A stretch of DNA of 64,000 nucleotides from Fibrobacter sp. UBA7003 (GCA_002449765.1 DJXN01000014.1:62001-126000); one strand, 5' to 3'. Shown: positions 24,345 to 33,243, numbered from the stretch's first letter. Notes: generated by a model from the sequence alone, not told the origin. Made by a program: numbers and translations.

Positions 24345-25778
24345 TTAGAACTTGCTGAAGAAATCCCAGGTGGTCTCGGGAACCCAGGACTTCTGCTGGC
24401 CCGGATCCTTGTGGTCCCAGATGTGGCCGCCGGACTGCGTGCACCAGCGGACAGGGAAGCGTTCTTCAACGGTCGTATAATCGTAACACTTGTGGGCCGC
24501 ATTGCGCTGGGCTTCCTGGGCCTGTTCATTCTTCGCCTTGCCATTCTCGGAGTTGAGCGTCAAGATGATATCGCGGGCAGCACGGCCCATTTCGGGAGTG
24601 CAGAGGTTATCATCGAGGCCGAGCACGCCCATCCAGCCAATGCCCTTGTTCTGGCGCTGCGGAAGCCAAATGTTTCGTTCGGCAGTCTCGTACACGGCAA
24701 CTGCGCGGAGCACATCCTGATGGTTCCAGGAAAGACCGTTAGAGAACATGGAGCCGTAGCTGAAGCCAGTAGAGAACACTCGGCTAGAGTCGATGCAGAG
24801 GTTGCTCTGCAAATCGGCCAGGAGTTCATCGAACAGGAGGTAGTCATCCTGGCCCCACGGGGCCTGGTTTCCGTTGCCTTCGGGAGCGACAAAGATTGCC
24901 GTCTTCTGGGTATCGAGCGGCTTGAGGCCATAGTAGCCTTCCTGCTGCACACCGCCGGCCCAGCCGCCCATGCAGTGCATGCCGAAGATGAGCTTGTACG
25001 GTTTCTTGTTGTCGTAATTGTCGGGAATATCGATGCGGATGGTACGCTTGCCCTTGCTCCACTGGAATTCGTAGCTGCCGGACTTCACGCGGTTCCAGGT
25101 CTTGCCGCAACCACGCGTAGGCACCGGATCGTTCTTGAGGCCCCAACCGTAGGCGTACTGCGGCTGAGCGGCCTTCTTCTTGAGCGTGAGCGTGACGTTT
25201 GTATCGAGATTGGAGAGTCTCACGCTCAGCGTGTCGAAACCGTCCTTGACGATGCGCAACATATCGGAGTTGTCCAGCTTGAGCAGGGCCTTCGCAGGCG
25301 AGCGGTCGCCAAACGAGGCGTTGAAGCTACCGTCCGCAGTAAACTTGAAATTCTGCTGGGCGCTCCCCACGCGGACGCGGGCGAAATACGTGCCCTGGGC
25401 CTTCACGGAAGCCTTCATATCTACCGTGCCCGTACCGTACAGCGTCTCGTTTAGCAGGCGGTTGCCAACCATGTCGAAAATCTGCACCTGCACCGGAGCG
25501 TTCGAACTCTGCGAGAACGAGAGGATGCCGCCGCTTACAGAAAGATACCCGGCCGAACCGGACGAAGCCAAGGCCGAAATCTCATGGTTGAACGAGAATT
25601 TCCCGTCCGCATCGGTCTTCGTATCGAGCTTGTTTTTCAGGAGAGAAACGTCAGCATCCTGAACGGCCTTGCCGCTTTCGTCGTTCACCGTACCCGTAAG
25701 GGTGAATGCATTCGCCGCAACGGCAGAGAGAGCCATTGCAACACCGAAGGACACGCTTGTCCATAAAGTATGTTTCAT
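24345..25778 (-). CDS. Secreted CE1-type carbohydrate esterase
   Basis: A 477-residue secreted esterase, probably releasing feruloyl or acetyl groups from xylan. After the signal peptide (ending ANA) come a carboxypeptidase-regulatory-like domain (about 25-65: LTGTVNDESGKAVQDADVSL), a sorting-like module (about 70-130: VQVQIFDMVGNRLLNETLYG ... GTYFARVRVG) unusually placed near the N-terminus, and the alpha/beta-hydrolase (about 200-477). The nucleophile elbow is GFSYGSMFS; an Asp candidate is in GLDDNL and the His in SGGHIWDH. The start is the ATG at 25778 (GGAG 8 bp upstream); an in-frame GTG at 25787 is too close to that site. Fine substrate specificity is unknown. Confidence 0.85.
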   Translation of the reverse strand: MKHTLWTSVSFGVAMALSAVAANAFTLTGTVNDESGKAVQDADVSLLKNKLDTKTDADGKFSFNHEISALASSGSAGYLSVSGGILSFSQSSNAPVQVQIFDMVGNRLLNETLYGTGTVDMKASVKAQGTYFARVRVGSAQQNFKFTADGSFNASFGDRSPAKALLKLDNSDMLRIVKDGFDTLSVRLSNLDTNVTLTLKKKAAQPQYAYGWGLKNDPVPTRGCGKTWNRVKSGSYEFQWSKGKRTIRIDIPDNYDNKKPYKLIFGMHCMGGWAGGVQQEGYYGLKPLDTQKTAIFVAPEGNGNQAPWGQDDYLLFDELLADLQSNLCIDSSRVFSTGFSYGSMFSNGLSWNHQDVLRAVAVYETAERNIWLPQRQNKGIGWMGVLGLDDNLCTPEMGRAARDIILTLNSENGKAKNEQAQEAQRNAAHKCYDYTTVEERFPVRWCTQSGGHIWDHKDPGQQKSWVPETTWDFFSKF

Positions 25779-25915
25779 ACCAAACACTCCGTTAGAGTTT
25801 CACCTGATACAAAACTACTTTCAATACGGTGATTCCGCTCACATTCAAAAGCATGTTTCATGGACAATAAATCCACAGGCAAATTTCCTATATTTCACCC
25901 ATACAAGGAGGAAAT

Positions 25916-26614
25916 ATGAAGATTTCCAGAATCATCGCCGCAGGCGCAATCGCATCGTCCATCGCGCTTGCACAGGACGGCGCCACCCCCAACGCCCAGG
26001 GCGGCATCAACGGCAAACCCGGCATCGGCGCGCATGCCGACTTCAACTACAGCTACCTCATCGGGCTTCCGCAGGACTGGTACCTGGGAGACGATGCCGA
26101 GGCTCCTTCCGGAATCGGGTTCGATATAGGCCTCCGCGGCAGGATTCCCATGGCAAGCATCCTGCAATTCACGCCAGAAATCAACTTCCACTATGCGCAA
26201 CTTTCCATGGACGAGGAAGGTTGTGACCACAAGTTCAAGCAGATGGACCTCGAAATCCCCCTCATGATGCGAGCCCTCGTCAAGGAACGCTTCTATGTCG
26301 CCGCCGGCGTGCAGCTTTCGCTGAACCTGAGCAGCGAAGTCTCGCTCGAACAAAACGACATATCCCTGGGCGGCGGCCTCGGCAAAACCGACTTCAAGTA
26401 CAAGGAAGAGGTCGACCAGGCCGCATTCGGGTTCGGCATCGCCTTTGGAGTCGGCGGCTTCGTGATGGAACGCCTCTCCATTGACGCAGGGCTCGTCCTC
26501 GGGCTTACCGACGTCTACCCCGACATCGACCCCCTAAAGAACGACCTGATAGATTCCATGGACGGCGGCAAGCAGATGACATTCAAAGCCGGCATCGGAT
26601 ACTGGTTCCTGTAA
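25916..26614 (+). CDS. Outer-membrane beta-barrel protein
   Basis: A 232-residue protein with a signal peptide (cleavage near ALAQ, residue 19-20) and alternating-hydrophobic strands through the mature part: GIGFDIGLRGRIPM, ILQFTPEINFHYAQLS, RFYVAAGVQLSLNL, GFGIAFGVGGFVMERLS. The chain ends in GIGYWFL, an aromatic C-terminal residue region typical of outer-membrane barrels. It resembles the PorT/OmpW-like small barrels of the FCB group. AAGGAGG lies ahead of the ATG and TATATTTC further upstream. It is divergent from the esterase gene. The ligand or role is unknown. Confidence 0.78.
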   Translation: MKISRIIAAGAIASSIALAQDGATPNAQGGINGKPGIGAHADFNYSYLIGLPQDWYLGDDAEAPSGIGFDIGLRGRIPMASILQFTPEINFHYAQLSMDEEGCDHKFKQMDLEIPLMMRALVKERFYVAAGVQLSLNLSSEVSLEQNDISLGGGLGKTDFKYKEEVDQAAFGFGIAFGVGGFVMERLSIDAGLVLGLTDVYPDIDPLKNDLIDSMDGGKQMTFKAGIGYWFL

Positions 26615-26637
26615 CAGGATCCCACCTTTCTACTTAT

Positions 26638-26666
26638 AAAAGAAGCTCCCGACGGGGAGCTTCTTT
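26638..26666. terminator. Bidirectional terminator
   Basis: AAAAGAAGCTCCC-GAC-GGGGAGCTTCTTT forms a long hairpin flanked by A and T tracts. It lies between the convergent barrel and lipoprotein genes and can serve both. Confidence 0.92.
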
Positions 26667-26695
26667 AATATTCGCATTAACGTTTGATATCTCTT

Positions 26696-27898
26696 TTAAT
26701 TCCACTGTATTGTGCAGGTTGCAGCAGCACTTAAAGTCAACTCAAATGTACCCTTACAAGCATCCGCTGAAACAGGGCCTCCCGCATAGTAACTTCCTGT
26801 CATCGATTCTCCAGTGCTTAATTTTACAGATATATCACCCTGCGCATTGCAACTAAAATAGCACTGAGTGACAGAGGCATCTCCTCTCGTAGTCACCGAA
26901 TGTGTTCCTGCCGGAATATCAAGCTTATCCTGACTAACTTTAAACGTGTATTCCGGGCCATCGGTCGTTTTCACTGCCGGACACTGAAATTCCTGTATCG
27001 AGTTATCCGCATGGCTAACCTTGAGCTTCGGGGCATATCCAGCCTGCGCAGCCGTGAATGTCTTGGTAAAGCTGGCTTCTGCACCGGCAGCGCCACCCTC
27101 CCATGAATAGAAGAACGTCGTTTGTCCCTGCGACTTGCACCCGTCCACCGTCCAGACTACATCGGGAGTCGCAGTAAAGTCAACCGAAGTGGCGGCCGTA
27201 GAGCATACACATCCCGTAATCGGGGCTCCGTTCACGTTCACAGTCTTGTCGCAGTCGATGTGCCCCTTCTGGCCGCCGATAACGACATCAACAGAAGCGG
27301 ACTTCGGACCGGACTTCGAGTAAGAGACCTTCGGGCTCGCCGCTGTATTGTTGTCGGGCGTCGCATCCATGCCAAAAATCCAGCTATACGTTGCAGCCGC
27401 AACATCCCTTATGCCATAGTTGGAGTTCCACTCCACCTTCCACTGAGCCTGGCCGTTCGATTCAATCGTTTCGGATAGCGGGTAGCAGCGACCCATACCC
27501 GTTATTATGACCTGTTCGCTGGAGCTGCTCACTACGGTTCCCGCATCGGAAGAACTGGACAGGCGACCAACATCGCCAATCGAGGAGAACTTGAAGAACG
27601 ATTCAGAGCTGGAGCTAACGACCGGCTGTCCATCTGCGGACGATTCCGGAAGCGTAGATTCCGACGAAAGTTCGACAACGCCATGGGCAGCCTTGGCCAT
27701 CTCGTTCATGCAAACGATATCCTCGTTGCACTTGCTCATGGCATCGTTAATCTGGGTGCTAAAATCCAAATTGTTCAGCATGGCCTCGACGAAGACATCC
27801 GTATCGTCGGCCATGGGTTCAATCGAACCGCTACCGCAGGCCCAAAAACCGGCAGCCATGCCGATAGAGGAAAGACCTATCAAAAGTTTCTTGTTCAT
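26696..27898 (-). CDS. Lipoprotein with Ser-rich linkers, function unknown
   Basis: A 400-residue lipoprotein (lipobox GFWAC, Cys at about 21). Residues about 30-75 are acidic/helical, about 80-145 a Ser/Glu-rich linker with several SSS runs, and about 150-400 contain immunoglobulin/PKD-like beta strands (WIFGMDATPDNNTAASPKVS, FFYSWEGGAAGAEASFTKTF) with Cys pairs (ITGCVC, TQCYFSC). The last residues are ATCTIQWN. This looks like a surface protein with tandem Ig-like domains. The ATG at 27898 follows AAGAGG; the longer upstream frame is not credible. Confidence 0.75.
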   Translation of the reverse strand: MNKKLLIGLSSIGMAAGFWACGSGSIEPMADDTDVFVEAMLNNLDFSTQINDAMSKCNEDIVCMNEMAKAAHGVVELSSESTLPESSADGQPVVSSSSESFFKFSSIGDVGRLSSSSDAGTVVSSSSEQVIITGMGRCYPLSETIESNGQAQWKVEWNSNYGIRDVAAATYSWIFGMDATPDNNTAASPKVSYSKSGPKSASVDVVIGGQKGHIDCDKTVNVNGAPITGCVCSTAATSVDFTATPDVVWTVDGCKSQGQTTFFYSWEGGAAGAEASFTKTFTAAQAGYAPKLKVSHADNSIQEFQCPAVKTTDGPEYTFKVSQDKLDIPAGTHSVTTRGDASVTQCYFSCNAQGDISVKLSTGESMTGSYYAGGPVSADACKGTFELTLSAAATCTIQWN

Positions 27899-28018
27899 AT
27901 AAAAACCTCTTCTAGAGAAATTTACATAAATCTTTGCAAAAACGGACACAAAAAACAATTTTTCGTGAAGGAAAACACAAAAAAAACGGCATTTTAGGCT
28001 AAAAAAACGCTCCTCGCC

Positions 28019-28801
28019 CTATTCTTCGACCGAAATCTTGCGTTGCCCGGTGATGAACTGGTGCACGTAAGGGTTGCTCGTGTTCTTGATTTCGTCCACC
28101 GTGCCCACCTCGATGATGCGCCCGTTCAAGAGCATCGCGATGCGGTCGGCCACCTTAAAGGCGCTCACCATGTCGTGGGTCACCACCACCGAGGTCACGC
28201 CGAGCTTGCTCTGCATGTCGAGGATGAGGTCGTTAATCACGTCGCTCGTGATGGGGTCAAGGCCGGTCGTCGGTTCATCGTAAAGGAGGATTTCGGGGTT
28301 CAGGGCAATCGCGCGGGCAAGGGCCACACGCTTGCGCATACCGCCCGAAAGTTCGCTCGGCATCTTGGTACGGAACTCGGGGACGAGGTTGATCATCTGG
28401 AGTTTCTCGGTCACCACGTCCTGGATCTGCTTCTCGGAGAGTTCCGGATGGTGTTCGCGGAGGGCGAACGCGATGTTCTCGCCGGTGTTCATGGAATCGA
28501 ACAGCGCGCCCATCTGGAACAGCATGCCCATCTTGCGGCGGATGGTATGCGTGTCGAAAAACTTCGGGGTACTGATGGTCACGCCATCGACGGACACTTC
28601 GCCACCATCCGGCTGCAACAGGCCGATCATGTGCTTCAAAATCACGGACTTGCCACCGCCGGACTTGCCGATGATAACCATGGTCTCTCCACGGCGGATG
28701 TCGAGGTTCACATCTTCGAGGACGGTCTGCGGACCGAAGGACTTCTTGAGACCCTTCAGGCGGATGGCGATATCGTTCGGGTCAATCTTTACGTTTGGCA
28801 T
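28019..28801 (-). CDS. mlaF: ABC transporter ATPase, MlaF-like
   Basis: A 260-residue ATPase of the phospholipid/lipid transport family. Walker A is IGKSGGGKSVILKHMIGLL, the signature LSGGMRKRVALARAI, Walker B ILLYDEPTTGLDP, and the switch His is in VVVTHDMVSAF. The gene follows mlaE by 14 bp and has AGGTG upstream. In Mla systems, MlaF powers MlaE to move lipids between inner and outer membrane through an MCE-domain protein (MlaD). No MCE gene lies in this window, so it must be elsewhere. Confidence 0.92.
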   Translation of the reverse strand: MPNVKIDPNDIAIRLKGLKKSFGPQTVLEDVNLDIRRGETMVIIGKSGGGKSVILKHMIGLLQPDGGEVSVDGVTISTPKFFDTHTIRRKMGMLFQMGALFDSMNTGENIAFALREHHPELSEKQIQDVVTEKLQMINLVPEFRTKMPSELSGGMRKRVALARAIALNPEILLYDEPTTGLDPITSDVINDLILDMQSKLGVTSVVVTHDMVSAFKVADRIAMLLNGRIIEVGTVDEIKNTSNPYVHQFITGQRKISVEE

Positions 28802-28815
28802 AATTTCACCTGGAA

Positions 28816-29598
28816 CTAGAAGAACATGATAGCGTCAAGTATAAAGTCAGAAATCAAAATCATGAGGCAGCTCGAAACCACGACGTTCATGGTCGCAAGT
28901 CCCACGCCACGGGCACCCGCCTGGGCGTTAATCCCGTGGTAGTAGCCGAGCACGAAAATCAGCACGCCGAACACGAGGGACTTGATCATGCCCGACCACA
29001 AGTCCATGGATTCGAACAGGTACTGCATGCCGGTAGTGTAAGTGTACGTAGTAATATCTAGGCCAAGCACGCACACGATCCAGCCACCGATAAGCGCGAG
29101 AGCATTCGAAATCGCGGTGAGGCAGGGAATCATCGTCATGAAGGCGACAAAGCGCGGGAGTGCAAGATAGCGGTAGGGTTCGAGACCGAGCACAGTATAG
29201 GCAGCGAGTTCTTCCTTCTCCTTCATGCTCCCGAGTTCGGCTGCGACCGCACTGCCGACGCGGCCCGAAAGCACGATAGCCGTAAGCAAGGGGCCAAGCT
29301 CGATAAGCACCATCTTGCAGGCAGCCGTACCGACAAACTTGTCCGCCACGAGGTTCTGGAATTCGAACTCGGCACAGACGGTCGCCACCATGCCCGTGAA
29401 TATGGACGTCACGAACAGGAGCGGAAGCGAGGACACGCCGATGGATATCATCTGCTTCACGATGAGGTCGGGGTTCTTGAACACGTGCGGCATCTGCTTG
29501 AGCGTCAAGAGCAGTATACAGAGCACCTCGCCGATGCTCGAAATGCCATCCACGATGACACGTCCAATCCACGCTATGGGCTTGAGCAAAACAGTCAT
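28816..29598 (-). CDS. mlaE: ABC lipid transporter permease, MlaE-like
   Basis: A 260-residue inner-membrane permease with about five transmembrane segments. The family hallmark EFQNLVADKFVGTAACKMV ... ELGPLLTAIVLSGRVGSAVA and AAELGSMKEKEELAAYTVLG are present. It starts 3 bp before the end of dnaB and uses a GGAG inside dnaB, so it is translated from the dnaB message at least in part. It works with the mlaF product. Confidence 0.92.
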   Translation of the reverse strand: MTVLLKPIAWIGRVIVDGISSIGEVLCILLLTLKQMPHVFKNPDLIVKQMISIGVSSLPLLFVTSIFTGMVATVCAEFEFQNLVADKFVGTAACKMVLIELGPLLTAIVLSGRVGSAVAAELGSMKEKEELAAYTVLGLEPYRYLALPRFVAFMTMIPCLTAISNALALIGGWIVCVLGLDITTYTYTTGMQYLFESMDLWSGMIKSLVFGVLIFVLGYYHGINAQAGARGVGLATMNVVVSSCLMILISDFILDAIMFF

Positions 29599-29600
29599 CG

Positions 29601-31019
29601 CTAGAACTCCCCAAAGCTGTAGCCGCCGCCCTGGTCGTCGCCGCCGAACTGGTAATCGCCACCGTCATCCGAACCGCCGTCGTCCGCGGTCGCATCGTAG
29701 AAGGTCGTGTATTCGGGAACGAACGCGAGGGGGATATCCTTCACGGAACCGTTACGGTGTTTTGCAACGATGAGTTCCGCCTTGTACTTGTCGTCGTCCT
29801 TGTGGGTGCGCACGTAGGGGCGTTCCACGAACCAGACCATGTCGGCGTCCTGTTCGATAGAACCCGATTCGCGGAGGTCGGAGAGCTGCGGACGCTCGCG
29901 GCCCTTTTCTTCGACCTTACGGCTCAGCTGAGCAAGCGCGATGACCGGGATGTGGAGTTCCTTGGCCAGAATCTTGAGGCCGCGCGAAATAGCACCGATA
30001 GCGACGGCGCGGTTCTCTTCCTTACCCGTCTTCATCAGCTGGAGGTAGTCAATCAAGAGGAGGTCGAGCTTGCCCTGGCGCTTGAGGTCGCGCGCCTTGC
30101 TCATGAGTTCCATGATGCCCAGGTCCGCATTGTCGTCCACGAACAGCGGAGACTGGTTAATCGGCGCGACATGTGCGATGAGCTTGTTCATCTCGTCGCG
30201 GTTGAGCTTTCCGTTACGCAGCTTGGACTGGTCCACCTGAGCGCGGGAGCAGAGCAAACGCTGGGCGAGCTGCACGCCATCCATTTCGAGGCTGAAGAAC
30301 GCCACATGCTTGTTGAAGTCGATGGCCGCATTCGCCGCAATCGTCAGGGCGAACGACGTCTTGCCGACACCCGGACGGGCCGCGAGAATGATGAGGTCGG
30401 AATTCTGCAGACCGTTCGTAAGTTCGTCCAGTTCGGTGAGTCCCGTGGGGATTCCCGTAATGCCGTCCTTCCTGTTGTTCAGGCGGTCGAGCAGCGGGGT
30501 CACAAAATTTTCAATCGGGCGAAGCGAGTTCTTCACCTGTTTCTCGGCAATCGCGAAAACGGCACGTTCCGCCGATTGGAGCACCTCGTCGGGAGCGGAA
30601 GAGACGTCCATGGCCTTCTTGATGGTATCGGACGACATGCGGATAAGCTTGCGGAGCACAAACTTGTCGCGCAGATGCTCCAGGTTCCACTCCACATTCG
30701 CCGAGGAAGCGACGCTCTCCATGAGTTCAAAGATATATTCGCGGCCGCCCGACTGCTGCAACCTGCCCATTTTCTCGAGTTCGGCAGGGAGGGTAAGCAT
30801 GTCAATGGGGGTTCCGGCGCTATAGAGTTGCCGCATCGCCCTCCATATCAGCTGATGGCGTTCCAGGTAGAAAAAGTCATCGTCCGAAACAACATCGATG
30901 ACCGGAGTCATGACATTCGGATCGCGCAGGATTCCACCCAGCAAATAACGTTCGGCCTCGCCGTCCATGGGGACCTGGCGACCTTCGAAACTTCCACCTT
31001 CGTTTACAAATTCAGACAT
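29601..31019 (-). CDS. dnaB: Replicative DNA helicase
   Basis: A 472-residue hexameric helicase. N-terminal domain (about 15-120: DGEAERYLLGGILRDPNVMT), linker helix, and RecA-like C-terminal domain with Walker A AARPGVGKTSFALTIA, LLLIDYLQLM (Walker B) and the SDLRESGSIEQDADMV arginine-finger region. The tail (about 445-472) is Gly/Asp-rich and low complexity. No intein interrupts it. A TATATTTC box lies about 12 bp before the ATG. mlaE and mlaF follow on the same strand. Confidence 0.97.
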   Translation of the reverse strand: MSEFVNEGGSFEGRQVPMDGEAERYLLGGILRDPNVMTPVIDVVSDDDFFYLERHQLIWRAMRQLYSAGTPIDMLTLPAELEKMGRLQQSGGREYIFELMESVASSANVEWNLEHLRDKFVLRKLIRMSSDTIKKAMDVSSAPDEVLQSAERAVFAIAEKQVKNSLRPIENFVTPLLDRLNNRKDGITGIPTGLTELDELTNGLQNSDLIILAARPGVGKTSFALTIAANAAIDFNKHVAFFSLEMDGVQLAQRLLCSRAQVDQSKLRNGKLNRDEMNKLIAHVAPINQSPLFVDDNADLGIMELMSKARDLKRQGKLDLLLIDYLQLMKTGKEENRAVAIGAISRGLKILAKELHIPVIALAQLSRKVEEKGRERPQLSDLRESGSIEQDADMVWFVERPYVRTHKDDDKYKAELIVAKHRNGSVKDIPLAFVPEYTTFYDATADDGGSDDGGDYQFGGDDQGGGYSFGEF

Positions 31020-31065
31020 AGCAATACATCGGAAATATAATTTTTATAAATCGACCAGCACTCCG

Positions 31066-31884
31066 TCAGGCCTTGAAGTATGTGCACTTCGGGATATGGA
31101 CCTTCCAGGTGAGCCATTTTAGCTGCTTGTCCTGCGACATGGCGACCGCGTCCACAAGCGAACATGTCTTTACGCCCGAAAAATCAAGGTCGGTTCCGGC
31201 CAGGTCGTTAAAGACCTTGCCCTTGCCGAAGAGCTGGTGGAACAGCGGTTCGCCGAAGGAGACCATCACCTGCGGGGCGATAAAGGAGAGTTCCTTCGCA
31301 AGCATTTTGCGGAGCGCCGTTTCGAGCAGGGCGGGAATGTTCCTTGCGGCATGGCCCTTGTAGAAGTAGGTGACCCCGATTTCGTTTTCGGCAACGTTCA
31401 GGTTCGCAAAGAGCCTCACGAGCATGGCTCCCGGTTCCGACGAGAAAAAATCACCCGAGTCCGGAAGCGGATTCGGCATCAACAGAAGAAGTTTCGGATT
31501 CGCAGGGCCCGCATAGCGGACAATGTCCCCGACTTTCGCATAGACGGCTTCGTTCTGGATAGAGTCGTAGAAGGCATCCAGGGATTCCGCCGCTTCGAAA
31601 GCCGACGCAGCCTTCCTCATGACGGGGCGGGCAGACGGAGCCGCCATCGCGGGGCCCACGGACAGGGGTTCCTGCGTTCGCACGGGTGCAGGGGGAACTT
31701 CTTGGGCAACAGCACTGCGGGATGCGACCGCTTGCGGTGTGACAACAGGCCGCGGCTGCGGAACCGCACGCGGCTTCTTCGCATTCAGAGACCAGGGTTC
31801 ATCCAAAAAAACTTCGGAATCGCCCATGTCGATTTGACCGCGCAAGTAGTTGCGCAATTCGCTCATGTCATATTCTTCAGGCAT
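31066..31884 (-). CDS. Uracil-DNA glycosylase-superfamily protein, active motifs degenerate
   Basis: A 272-residue protein. Residues 1-105 are a Pro/Ala-rich linker-like region. Residues about 110-272 resemble family 4/5 uracil-DNA glycosylases: KLLLLMPNPLPDSGDFFSSE takes the place of the GEAPG motif, GAMLVRLFANLNVAENEIGV that of the GxLLdxmL helix, and KELSFIAPQVMVSFGEPLFH the structural core. The iron-sulfur cysteines of family 4 are absent and the C-terminal HPS motif is not evident (CSLVDAVAMSQDKQLKW), so enzymatic activity is doubtful. It overlaps the coaBC stop by 8 bp, with GGAG 7 bp upstream of the ATG. Confidence 0.65.
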   Translation of the reverse strand: MPEEYDMSELRNYLRGQIDMGDSEVFLDEPWSLNAKKPRAVPQPRPVVTPQAVASRSAVAQEVPPAPVRTQEPLSVGPAMAAPSARPVMRKAASAFEAAESLDAFYDSIQNEAVYAKVGDIVRYAGPANPKLLLLMPNPLPDSGDFFSSEPGAMLVRLFANLNVAENEIGVTYFYKGHAARNIPALLETALRKMLAKELSFIAPQVMVSFGEPLFHQLFGKGKVFNDLAGTDLDFSGVKTCSLVDAVAMSQDKQLKWLTWKVHIPKCTYFKA

Positions 31885-33175
31885 TCAGGCGCTCCAGGCA
31901 AAAGTTCAAGATTGTTTCGGCGAGGTCCACCTTGCCCCCCATCTTCATCGGCGGCACGTCGGCACCCGGAACCACTAGGGCGAAGCGCACTCGGTCGAGA
32001 CCGAAGCCGGAGTCGGAGGCGACCGGCGCATTGAGAAGGAGCGCATCGGCACCGCTCTTTTTGAGTTTCTCTGCCGCATGTTCTTCGAAGTGGTCCGTCT
32101 CGAGCGCGAAGCCGACGATGACCTGGTGCCGGGACATCTTGGCTCCAGCGCGGGCCGCGGTGCAGTCGCGCAAGATGTTCGGATTCGGCACAAGCTCGAT
32201 GGTGAGTTGGCTACGGCTGTCCTTGATTTTCTCGTCGGCGGCGTGGGCGGGGCGGTAGTCCGCTACCGCCGCGCAATGCACGACGGCGTCCGCCTCGGCG
32301 AGCCGTGCCATCACGGCGTCGTGCATCTCCCGGGCGCTTTTCACGCGGGTAACCGCGACGCCGCCCGGAAACGCCGCCTCCATCGGGCCCGCGACAACTT
32401 CGACCTCGAAGCCGTTCGCATAGAATACCGAGGCGAGCGCAACCGCGGTCTTTCCGCTGCTGCGGTTAGAGATGTAGCGGACCGGATCAATCGCTTCTTC
32501 GGTGCGACCGGCCGTCAAGAGCAGCTTCTTGCCATGGCCGGGGAGCGTTTTGTCTTGCGTGGGCTGGACGTCCTGTGCGACAGGGAATGCGGGCGGATTG
32601 CTTTGGCCCCTATCGCCTTCGCGGGGATGACAAAACGCCGCGCCTTCAAGCCACTTCACGATTTCTGCCGGTTCCATCAGGCGGCCTTGCCCGACTTCGC
32701 CGCAGGCGAGTTCACCAGCCGGAGATTCGAGTACGGTCGTGTCTTCGAAGCCACGCAGGATTTCGAGGTTGCGCTTTACGGCGGGGCTGTTGTACATCGC
32801 GACGTTCATCGCGGGCGCAATCACGCGCGGGCACGTGCAACTCATGAAGCAGAGGCTCACCGGGTCATCAGCAATACCGCAGGCGAACTTGCCGATGACA
32901 TTTGCAGTAGCGGGAACAACCAGATAGAGGTCGGCCCAGCGAGGAAAATCGATATGCTGGAAGGGGCGCGCCTCGACGGCTCCGCTCTTGAGGTAGACGG
33001 GGCACTTGCTGAGGCTTGCGAACGTAAGCGGCGCCACGAACTCCGTCGCGGCCTCCGTCATGCACACGCGCACCTCGGCGCCCTTCTTCTGCAACAGGCG
33101 CAAAAGTTCGCAGCTCTTGTAGGCGGCGATTCCGCCCGAAACGCCAAGGAGGATCTTCTTTCCGGCTAGTTCCAT
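31877..33175 (-). CDS. coaBC: Bifunctional phosphopantothenoylcysteine decarboxylase/synthetase
   Basis: A 432-residue enzyme for two steps of coenzyme A synthesis. The N-terminal CoaC flavoprotein (about 1-180: ILLGVSGGIAAYKSCELLRL, then APAMNVAMYN, the conserved PXMNxxMW-type motif) decarboxylates; the C-terminal CoaB (about 215-432: LLTAGRTEEAIDPVRYISNR, SSGKTAVALA) couples cysteine to phosphopantothenate. Between them, residues about 185-212 (HPREGDRGQSNPPAFPV ...) are coded by a palindromic repeat inserted in frame. The start is the ATG at 33175; an upstream TTG at 33184 is less likely. TATCTTGC precedes the start. Confidence 0.94.
   Translation of the reverse strand: MELAGKKILLGVSGGIAAYKSCELLRLLQKKGAEVRVCMTEAATEFVAPLTFASLSKCPVYLKSGAVEARPFQHIDFPRWADLYLVVPATANVIGKFACGIADDPVSLCFMSCTCPRVIAPAMNVAMYNSPAVKRNLEILRGFEDTTVLESPAGELACGEVGQGRLMEPAEIVKWLEGAAFCHPREGDRGQSNPPAFPVAQDVQPTQDKTLPGHGKKLLLTAGRTEEAIDPVRYISNRSSGKTAVALASVFYANGFEVEVVAGPMEAAFPGGVAVTRVKSAREMHDAVMARLAEADAVVHCAAVADYRPAHAADEKIKDSRSQLTIELVPNPNILRDCTAARAGAKMSRHQVIVGFALETDHFEEHAAEKLKKSGADALLLNAPVASDSGFGLDRVRFALVVPGADVPPMKMGGKVDLAETILNFCLERLNA
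32606..32633 (-). repeat. REP-like palindrome inserted in frame in coaBC
   Basis: On the minus strand the segment reads GTCATCCCCGCGAAGGCGAT followed by AGGGGCC, the same core as the intergenic palindromes at 15108-15134 and 61470-61500. It codes for CHPREGDRG in the linker between the CoaC and CoaB domains. Confidence 0.65.
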
Positions 33176-33189
33176 ATAATGCAAGATAG

Positions 33190-33215
33190 AAAAAGGCCGG
33201 CATGGCCGGCCCTTT
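33190..33215 (-). terminator. Terminator of the collagen-like FISUMP gene
   Basis: GGGCCGGC-CAT-GCCGGCC is followed by TTTTTC in the minus direction, about 30 bp past the stop codon and just before coaBC. Confidence 0.9.
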
Positions 33216-33243
33216 CAGGGAAATATTTCTTGCAAGCTAGCGG

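Noticed and set aside
29601..31019. An intein in dnaB.
   Set aside because: The RecA-like core motifs follow at normal spacing and the length (472 residues) is standard.
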